A stretch of 64,000 bases of DNA, taken from positions 1 to 64,000 of the forward strand of contig SAUG01000100.1 in NCBI GenBank assembly GCA_011316305.1, read 5' to 3'. Source of the DNA: Rusavskia elegans. Lineage: Eukaryota; Ascomycota; Lecanoromycetes; Teloschistales; Teloschistaceae. Shown in pieces: positions 56,318 through 64,000 of this stretch; position 1 is the first letter of the stretch; each line of letters opens with the position of its first letter. The notes beneath the pieces were generated by a model. That model saw nothing but the letters and a program-made list of their open reading frames with translations. It had not been told where the DNA came from and did not search any database. Made by a program: the position numbers and the translations under genes.

Positions 56318-58874
56318 ATGGACAACCAAGCTTTGAGCCAGTACTACGCCGATGGGCCTCCGACTGTTATTACCTTACCGATCAAGTCTCATTTCGAAGC
56401 GCTTACAGAACAGCAAAAACTCTACGCCCACAATGTTTCCAGGTAAGTCACAGAGTAGACGTCTATCATTTTCGACTCGGTATGAATATCCCGTAGTCCG
56501 ATGAGGTGGTCTTGCGATATCTCGAACGACCTTGAGACTTAATGCCCTGTCAGAACATGCCGCATCTCTCCATAGGAGTCGTTTCGTGATATCTCTCATT
56601 ACTTCAGTCAGGATGGCAGCCGACTGTATCCCATACCCATTGTTTTCTAAGATTGCTTTCTTGTCGACTGGTGAACATGGTACTCCTTTTCAATTGACAC
56701 ATCGAGGCAAACGCCTTACTTGGGCGGCCATACCAGTCTTGCATTGCCAGAGCATGGGCCAATTTAGCCACAACGTTTCAATTCCTCTTCTTTTCGTGTT
56801 CAGAGGTGTCATTTATTCAGTAGCGTTGATCCAGAGACTGAAATATTGCAGAGCAGCTTTCCTCGGAACAAGGATTGTCCTCCGTCAGGTCTCGCCTGAG
56901 TCAGAAGCCATCTTCGACTTCATCATCGCACTACAACAGGCATACCATGGAAAGTGGTCGAATCTACAAAAGGATGCTGGTACTAGCGAACAAGCTCTCA
57001 AAGAGTTTCTAGAGTATGCCACACAATTTCTGGGCAATCTAGGCAACTACAAAGGGTTCGGAGATTCAAAATTCATTCCAAGATGTTCTCCCGAGACAAT
57101 CGAGGCGTTTGCTTCAACGGTGCCCAAAGCCAAAGAAGCACTTGAGAAAAACAAAGTGTCGGTCCCCGCCTTCTACGCGACTACTGATGAGCCAGCCAAG
57201 ATGCATCTGGGATTCCCGGATAAGGGCCACTTATCAGCTTACTATCCAGACTCCCCGGATATCACGCAAGACGAGATCGAGCAGATCAGTACGTTCATTG
57301 CCGAGAAGAAACTTCTGCCTGAAAACACGAGACTCAAAAAGACCAAGGACGGTAACTTTCAACTCCTTATAGCCAGCGGGCTAAGCAGACCACCGCCAGA
57401 GGGCGGTGACGCTGGACCAGACACTGTGTTTGATCTCAGCGGTAAGCTGCAAGGGAAGAAATTGGAGCTGGTCTACGGCGATCATATTGAAGAGCTGGCC
57501 AAGATTGCTCTGCACATCAAGAAAGCCGGGTTGAACGCCGCCAACGACACGCAAAAGCAGATGATGGACGAGTACGCCAAGTCGTTTGGCAGTGGTTCAT
57601 TGAATGCATTCAAGGAGTCACAGAAGCTGTGGGTGAAAGACATCGGTCCCATGGTGGAGACGAACATTGGCTTCATTGAGACATATCGAGATCCGGCCAA
57701 CGTGCGCGCTGAATGGGAAGGCTTGGTAGCGATGGTCAACAAAGAGCGAACACAGGCCTTCCAAAAGCTTGTCGATGCTGCACCAAGTATGATCCCCAAG
57801 CTGCCGTGGGGGAAAGACTTCGAAAAAGACACATTCAGCGCTCCAGACTTTACCTCCTTGGAAGTTTTGACATTCAACGGATCCGGTATCCCAGCTGGCA
57901 TAAACATTCCAAATTACGATGATATCAGACAAGCGATTGGATTCAAGAACGTATCACTAGGGAATGTGTTAAGCGCGAAAGCGCCGAACGAGCCTATACC
58001 TTTCATCCGATCGGAGGACCTCGAACTGTATCAGTCCAACCGTGACCAGGCCTTCGAGGTGCAGGTCGGCATTCATGAACTGCTCGGGCACGGAACTGGG
58101 AAGCTACTGCAAGAGACTTCACCGGGCAAATACAACTTTGATGCCTCAAGACCTCCCGTCAGTCCAATCACAAACAAGCCTATCACGACGTATTACAAGC
58201 CAGGTCAGACATGGAGCAGCGTCTTCGGAGGATTCTCTGCGTCGTACGAAGAGTGCCGGGCCGAGTGCGTGGCTATGGCGTTGAGCTGCGACTTTGATAT
58301 CCTCCAGATCTTCGGATTCGGCGACGGCACTGTCGATGTGAACAACAAAGCAGGAGATGTCCTCTACGCCGGGTACCTTTCCATGGCCCGAGCAGGAATC
58401 GCAGCGGTCGAGTTCTGGGACCCTAAGAGTAGGAAATGGGGCCAGGCACATATGCAGGCACGCTTCAGCATCTTGAAGACGTTCCTCGAAGCTGGTGAAG
58501 GCTTTACTATACTCGACTACAGCAAGGACGACCTCTCTGACCTTACGGTCAAGATGGACAAAGAGAAGATACTGACAGTGGGAAGAAAAGCAGTCGAGGA
58601 ATACTTGCAGAAACTCCATGTGTTTAAATGCACCGCAGACAATGACGCGGGCAAGAAGCTGTACGACGACATGACGCATGTGGACGACTGGTGGGCAAGC
58701 AAGGTGCGGCCAGAGGTTCTGCGAAGAAAGACACCGCGCAAAGTGTTTGTCCAAGCAAACACGTATGAGAAAGACGGCAAGGTGGAGCTTAAGGAATATG
58801 AGCCGACGTGTGAAGGCATGATCCAGTCATGGTCGGAGCGTGGTGTGTACGCGCAAGGGGTAGTTGGAATCTGA
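56318..58874 (+). CDS. DPP3: Dipeptidyl peptidase III
   Basis: Cytosolic zinc exopeptidase (family M49) that removes dipeptides from the N-termini of short peptides. Two exons, 56318-56442 and 56852-58874, give 715 residues, the family norm. The zinc site HELLGHGTGKL and the second ligand block EECRAECVAM are intact. Exon 1 encodes MDNQALSQYYADGPPTV...LYAHNVS and joins RAAFLGTRIVLRQVSPESEAIFDFI in frame, the expected continuous N-terminus. The intron is 409 bp, several times larger than any other here but one, and its 3' part is open in the same frame as exon 2 for over 100 codons from 56532 (a non-ATG start). That frame does not resemble DPP3, so I treat it as intron. Confidence 0.93.
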
Positions 58875-59613
58875 TGGCTCTCCTCAAGAAAGCCCAAGAA
58901 GCAACAGTAGTCGAAGAGATTGCATGATACATCAAGCATGATGCGTTGGTCAAGGGCTTCAATGTGTCAGTACAATCGATTTGTGGTAAGTGGAAGTCGT
59001 GGTATCGGATTCCCAAGCCAAGGAGCCAAGCTCGAAAAGGGGAACAATAGCAACTGAATGGAACCTAAGCGAGATGGCGCTAGTTTAGCGTCTTTCGATT
59101 GACGAATTCAACGCTAGAAGCAACAATAATAGCGATACCTAGCCACCTCTCCTCTTCCAATGCATTCAATACACCTCAGAGAAAATGAGACTTGAGGTCA
59201 ACTACTTGATGAGTGCAGAGTCTCGACAATTATAGCGAGAAAGTGTCAATGCCTGGGGTTCTCGAGATGTTCTCCCAATCGCCCACAGAAAAGGATGTGA
59301 TAGCAGGTGAATAGCGTCGATATCATGCATGAATAGCTGTTTCACTTTCCTACCATGTTCCTATTGATGCACTTTCCTATTCACCGAGCCGCCTATTGAG
59401 ATAGCGTGCCACATGTGACTTCATCATCTCCTGCCTCCTTCCCCTTCCCCATTTCTATGTAATCTGCCTCTTTCCCTTACTCTTCACCACTCACCCAACA
59501 CTCCTCGAGCGTCCCCTTCAATCACACTGACTGTCGTTATCCTTCTACATTCGGTGCACTCGTTCCCCAACCAACACACTCGCTTATCCTACCACTCCAT
59601 AAACTGTTGTACA
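58875..59613. other. Intergenic region upstream of the small hypothetical gene
   Basis: About 0.7 kb; the last 200 bp are C/T-rich, consistent with a promoter and leader. No gene seen. Confidence 0.45.
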
Positions 59614-60287
59614 ATGCTTTCCCCCAACCATCTCACCCCCCAAACCCGTCTCTTCCTCGCCATGCTCTCCACCCTCCAGCAACAATGTCCAACCCCATCT
59701 CCACCCCCACCATACACAACCCCTCCCACCACCTTCCACCCCGACCCAACCCACGACGTGAAACCACATACCTCCCCACCTACCCTCCCCTCTGTAATCG
59801 ACGACGACGACGATGACGACGAAGACCCCACCCCAACCCCCACCCTCCACATCCACATCTCCGCCCCCACCACCATCCACGGCTCTCACAATCGTCTCCT
59901 CCTTCCTTCGCCAACACACCTCTCATCCCTCGTCTCCGTAGGCGTCAAACTCGCGCTTCAGCAGGGGGAAGAAGGCGAGGTGAAAGAAGACGAAGCGCAG
60001 GTTTCTGTGACGGTGGATGTGGGGACGACGATCGAGGGGGATGGGAATGTGGTTGTTTTTGATGGGAGGAAAGATCGTGGCGGTGGGAATGGGAACGGGA
60101 ATTCGAATGCGTGGAAAGGAGGGGTGGGAGAGGGTGGAGAGATGGCGAGGAAGCGGAGGGCTAGTTCGGTGAGTTCATGCCATGACTGCTTGTCTGTGAG
60201 TTTTGGGTGTGTGGAAAAGGGATGGCTGATGGGGGGAAATAGGAGCCGGTGGATGTGAAGCGGATGGCGAAACAGGTCAAGACTTGA
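59614..60287 (+). CDS. Small hypothetical protein, two exons
   Basis: Exons 59614-60168 and 60243-60287 give 199 residues. The intron (donor GTGAGT, acceptor ATAG, 74 bp) joins ARKRRASS to EPVDVKRMAKQVKT and stop, ending in a basic nuclear-signal-like tail. The N-terminus (NHLTPQTRLFLAMLSTLQQQ) is helical; a Pro/Thr-rich linker and an Asp-run (DDDDDDDEDP) follow. The core LHIHISAPTTIHGSHNRLLLP...VSVTVDVGTTIEGDGNVVVF looks like beta strands with a repeated 'TTI.G..N' pattern. I recognise no characterised family. The clean splice and the patterned core favour a real gene. The start is the first ATG in frame; upstream only a GTG is available. Confidence 0.6.
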
Positions 60288-60786
60288 CTACTTCAAGCCC
60301 AGTCTGGGCACACATGGGAGGATGGCAAGGGGGAATTGATTGTATATGGTAATGTATCCTGAGATGAGACTGGGAAAGGATGATTGGGGCTGGATATTGG
60401 CTGTTTGGGAAGCATGCGTGGTCGATTGGGGTTCTTGGAGCTTATGAACGGTAGTCTGCTTACATGGGAGCTTGTCTGTGCAGGAGAAGTTAGGCATGGA
60501 TGATCAGGAATGGGGATTTGGCAATTGAGCTTCTTACTTGTTGTATTGAATAGAACCGGCTTTCACCCCATGACCATGCTCGCAGAGGTAGACCATGATC
60601 ATTGGCGTTCGAAAATACCACGGACAGGCTGCACCGCTTTCCTCCAATTCGCTTGATAACACAATGCCTAAATGCGCTTCTCTTTTCATATCTATCTGGG
60701 TGCTCTTCCTGATTTGATTTCATCCACACTGCAAAATACGCGGAATTGGGTATTCGTCCCTCTATTACTCCATAACAAAACAAATT
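60288..60786. other. Convergent intergenic region
   Basis: About 0.5 kb between the small hypothetical gene and the SNF5-type gene, presumably 3' UTRs of both. No gene seen. Confidence 0.5.
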
Positions 60787-62687
60787 TTACCGATGTCCAA
60801 TCGGTAAATCCATACTATGCAGATTCTTGGCCCAAGGAGGCAACCGTTTATCGCGTTCAAAGACAAGGCCGCAGTTGTTGCAGAGTGTCTGCTCGCACCG
60901 TTCACGGTCAGCGATCGGTCCATCCCGCTGAAGTCATGCGAAAGTGGAAAAACAACAAGGAAGCAGGGGATACTCACCCTCGCACCATTCGGCCCATCTC
61001 TGACCGCCCAAACAGCACTTCCATGTACCAGACAATGACTACATCTCCAGCTCTGTCTCTCCCATTCCATCAAACCTCCACCGCTCCCACCATATCCAGC
61101 GCCCTGATCTGGCGTGCCCCTGCCAGGCGTCCCGCTCCTCCCCTGCGGACTCAAACTCCTGAATCTCCTCTTCTTCTTACTGCGCTCTCCTCTTCCCATG
61201 GGCGTCTCCGCGGTGTCAGCCGGTTGATCAAAGTAGCCTTGTTGCGGCTGTTGTTGCATCGGCATCCCCCGTTCCATATTCGTCGTGCTTGAAAACCTTG
61301 CCGTTTCTCTCCTTAGACGCCGTATCTGTCGCTCACGATCTCCTTCCCGTTTCTCAATTTCTTCCTTTGATAGCCGTTCCACTTTAGGTTCCCATTCATC
61401 AGCCAGTTGCTCCAGGTCGTACCGCCATCCTGCTTCCTGCCCGGGTACGGCATCGTTCTCGATACCATACGTCGCTACCAAACCTCCGCTCTCACAGGCT
61501 TCCTTTTTGAGGCGGACCACGGCTTCGTAGATGGCATGGGTAACGGCAGGAATCCATTCGCCAGTAAGACCAATATCCGCGCAGGTCTGTTTGGCAAAGC
61601 GTTCGGCCATGCCTGGCGGGTGGAGAAGAGACCATTCGAATTTGTCAGTGAAGAGCTTGTTTTGCAGGTTGATGTTGAGGTTGATGATGCAGCGGTAGGT
61701 GTCGTCGGGGTTGAGGACATTTGATACTGAGGCTTGAGAGGCTGTGGCGGAGATGTTGGTGGATGGCTCATTGGTAGCGGGGGTGGTTCCGTTAGGTTCA
61801 GCGTGGCCGTTGGTGCCGTAGGTGCCGTTGGCTGCGGGTGTGCCTGCGTTGGAATGGTCCTGAGAGTGGCTCGTTCGGAGAGCTTTATTTGGGTTGCCGT
61901 TGGTAGCTGCAGCACTGGTAGAGTGGAATAAGGGGTGAAGGGCTACACCGGCGTATTCTTCCAGTTGTTGCCGTATTTGGTTACTGACTGATAATGCAAG
62001 AGCGGCGGCATTTGGAAGATCAAGATCTTGTACGAGTATGAGGGCGAATTGTTCGGGGGTTATCAGGGTCTCATGGAGATTCCAGAGGAAAATGTCTTTG
62101 AGCCGGTACGCGGGCGTTGGCTCAGGGGCTCTATATCGAGCGTGATGTGAGTCAACATTAGGATCTTGAGGTAGAGGAAGAGCGGGTTGTGGAGTAAACG
62201 ATGGTATATCAAGATCGATGCGAATGGGGATTAAAGTTAAAGGCAAGGCGGATTGGGCACTGAGTTGCTTTTCAGTCCTAGAATCATTATCAGTACGGTC
62301 GGTTGCTTTCCCAAGCCAGGGAACATTGTGTACCGACCTGACGAGTTTTGGTTTATTCATCCAGTCGCGCCAGATGCCCTGAACATTGATTGGGGCCGTC
62401 AGCTCCTTGCCAAACTTGTCTGGTGGAGTGTCCTGGGCCTGGTTCGGGTCTTCCCTTCTACTTCGAAGTCCGGTGAGGCGCTTGGGGCCTGTATCATCCT
62501 CGAAGATATCATCGTCATCATATTCGTTTTCTGCATAGTTGATGGCGGTGGTGCCCCTTTTGGTGGTACGCGACAGAGGTACAGTCTGAGTGGATTGTGG
62601 GATAACTGGGGTCAGAAGCGAATTCGCATAGGTCCGTAGTCTGGGCGCATAGCTGGAGAGAAAAGCCTGGGGTGATTGTTCACCCAT
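60787..62687 (-). CDS. SNF5-family chromatin-remodelling subunit (Sfh1/Snf5) with GATA-type zinc finger
   Basis: Predicted core subunit of RSC or SWI/SNF. Exons 62687-62338, 62277-60978 and 60888-60787 give 583 residues. The first intron (60 bp, 62278-62337) is a multiple of three and open, so it can be read through; I remove it because it has a CTGAT branch and TTCTAG acceptor and because KPKLVRTEKQ then flows into the conserved LIPIRIDLDIP. SNF5 repeats: FLWNLHETLITPEQFALILVQDLDLP and the second CIINLNINLQNKLFTDKFEWSL...AKQTCADIGLTGEW. The C-terminus has a GATA-type finger, CSHC-x20-CNNC, containing WAVRDGP, split by the second intron. The tail ends KNLHSMDLPIGHR. A low-complexity Asn/Thr/Gly linker lies between the two SNF5 repeats. 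Confidence 0.92.
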
Positions 62688-63117
62688 GACGACTTAGGGC
62701 TAAAGTAGCCTGAGATAGGTTTCTTGGGCTGCTGATGGTTTAATTCAGGAGGTTTTGATCATCTCATCTCAGAATCAATCCGTTGCGACGATTGATTGAG
62801 ATGCTGGAGAATGTCCACCGTCATAGTCGATTATTAAGCCTTCATCCATCAGCTGAAACTAACATGACATATTCTCATCTGCAAGGACATATAATTACTT
62901 GTACTATAGCAGCCATGCTTCAACTGATAATTATGTCGCGTCCCTGCGCTCCAGCGTTCCACTTCTGTAACCTAGCGCGACACAAGCGGGCGCTTCTTTG
63001 CATAAATCATAAATTGACCCGCGCTTGCCGCGACACTCTTTCATCGGGCCTTTGAACTAGGGTAGCTTGGGCAGGTAAAGGCGCGGCCTGCCGCCACGCC
63101 CTCCCGCCTGGAAGCAA
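62688..63117. other. Upstream region of the SNF5-type gene
   Basis: 430 bp of ordinary composition, GC-rich over its last 60 bp, and ending sharply at the AT-rich block. It probably holds the SNF5-type promoter. No gene seen. Confidence 0.45.
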
Positions 63118-64000
63118 TACTATAACAGCGTAATACGGCAACAACTTATTACCGGTATACTAGTATATATCTATATAGGACAGAAGTCTTTATATAAAAA
63201 AAAATATTAAAGAAACTATTTATATAGATAGCTTTATATCTTTTTCTACTAAAAATCTAAATCGGAATACGAATATTATTATAAATCGATTTAAAATGAT
63301 AATAATAGCTAGATATTTCTATATAAATGAAAAGCTTATCTATAAATAAGCGAACAAGGCTGAACGCAGAACTAATAAACCGCGGTTAACGGGATTTAGT
63401 CAGCGTATTAATTAACCGGTACTATCGGCTAGTATTTCTATATCTACTAAACTTTATATAAATTCTAAATAATTTGGATAGTTTATAAAAAATACTATAA
63501 AATAAAAAAATAGTATCGCCTTTAATATATTCGTATTAAACGTTTAAAAATTTTAAAAACGTTAAAAATAAAAGCGTTAAAAGATTAAAAAGAAAATAAT
63601 ACTATTAGAAATCGAACTCGGGCTATACTAGAGCTTTTAAATAATAAAGAATAGCTAATAGAACAGCCGAGCTAATTTTTTTATCGTTTAAATAAAAGCG
63701 GTACGTACTATTACTATACTATAGCGCCTAGTAATAAAATCTTTAAATTAGAATCTAATCGATCGTAGTAGTATTTTACCGAATATAAAAAGAAATATAA
63801 TTATACTAGATCGAATATATAAAGTACCGGTAAGATATAATAATTTATAAACGTTTTAATTTTAATCCGGAACGATATAGAAAATCTACTAGCGGTATAG
63901 ATATTTAAAGTTCCGATTATTATAAAACCGCTAGAATATAGTTAGATTATTACTAATAACGAAATCTAGATAAAAAAAACGTTTATTATATTTATTAATA
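63118..64000. repeat. AT-rich, RIP-degraded block running off the window
   Basis: Composition changes abruptly near 63118 to strongly AT-rich DNA dominated by TpA. CpA and TpG are nearly absent while CpG (TCG, ACG, GCG) survives. This is the pattern expected after repeat-induced point mutation, which turns CpA into TpA in duplicated sequence. Stops occur in all frames and no gene is left. It is presumably a dead transposon or the edge of an AT isochore. No terminal repeat is visible within the window, so the element type is unknown. Confidence 0.75.
63608..63674 (-). other. tRNA-like A and B box pair, degenerate
   Basis: On the minus strand TAGCTCGGCTGT (63674-63663) resembles the Pol III A box and GAGTTCGATTTC (63619-63608) the B box, in the right order. 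The spacing is about 12 bp longer than in a plain tRNA, and the flanks do not pair into an acceptor stem. It could be a mutated tRNA or a tRNA-derived SINE head inside RIP-degraded DNA. It is not a functional tRNA as I read it. Confidence 0.25.

Noticed and set aside
56532..56851. Separate gene or DPP3 N-terminus inside the long intron
   Set aside because: It lacks an ATG start at the frame opening and does not resemble the DPP3 N-terminus, while exon 1 plus splice gives the expected sequence. It is kept only as a finding.
1..64000. CRISPR arrays, rRNA, complete tRNA genes, secondary-metabolite cluster
   Set aside because: No spaced direct repeats, no rRNA-like sequence, no tRNA with a full cloverleaf, and no PKS, NRPS or terpene enzyme among the genes.

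Overview
This window is nuclear DNA from a filamentous ascomycete (Pezizomycotina). Three things point there. Nearly every gene is cut by short GT-AG introns, mostly 47-105 bp, several with CTAAC- or CTGAC-like branch sites. The gene set is typical: a Ssk2/SskB MAPKKK, a monofunctional anthranilate phosphoribosyltransferase, and a HET-domain relic. The right edge falls into AT-rich DNA with CpA/TpG depleted and TpA enriched, the mark of repeat-induced point mutation (RIP). I cannot name the species.

Layout, left to right. (1) 0.7-3.0 kb: an RSC7/SWP82 chromatin-remodelling subunit (-), then 3.6 kb with no supported gene. (2) 6.7-9.7 kb: S-adenosylmethionine synthetase (-) and GPN3 GTPase (+), divergent. 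(3) 10.2-14.4 kb: the HOG-pathway MAPKKK (-). (4) 16.3-20.3 kb: an ammonium transporter and a Cus2/Tat-SF1-like splicing factor (both +). (5) 20.6-27.8 kb: a sparse accessory stretch with a HET-domain remnant, a single-pass membrane protein with a (PTG)4 repeat, a non-autonomous Mutator-like (MULE) element with 61-bp perfect inverted repeats and a 9-bp target duplication, and a coding candidate split over two frames. (6) 27.8-36.0 kb: MYND-finger protein, long coiled-coil protein and the exosome nuclease Dis3 (all -). (7) 36.4-50.8 kb: V-ATPase subunit H (+), Mediator Med16 (-), an Hst3/Hst4-type sirtuin (+), mitochondrial uL10m (-), TRP4 (+), RNA polymerase subunit Rpb12 (-) and an alpha/beta hydrolase (+). 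(8) 51.6-62.7 kb: a membrane-anchored monothiol glutaredoxin (+), ribosomal eL6 (-), proteasome receptor Rpn13 (+), dipeptidyl peptidase III (+), a small hypothetical protein (+) and a SNF5-family protein with a C-terminal GATA-type finger (-). (9) From about 63.1 kb: RIP-degraded AT-rich DNA running off the window.

Most genes are housekeeping and many sit as divergent pairs sharing 0.3-0.65 kb: SAM synthetase/GPN3, DIS3/VMA13, MED16/sirtuin, MRPL11/TRP4, RPB12/hydrolase and RPL6/RPN13. They do not form one pathway or a biosynthetic cluster. Exon boundaries were worked out by hand from splice consensus, reading-frame continuity and family knowledge. Every multi-exon model here sums to a whole number of codons.

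I found no convincing new multi-gene system. The best leads are the MULE-type element, a 409-bp intron in DPP3 that stays open in the frame of the next exon, an overlapping upstream ORF in the TRP4 leader that lies in a dispersed repeat, the SNF5-GATA architecture, and tRNA-like promoter boxes in the RIP-degraded edge.
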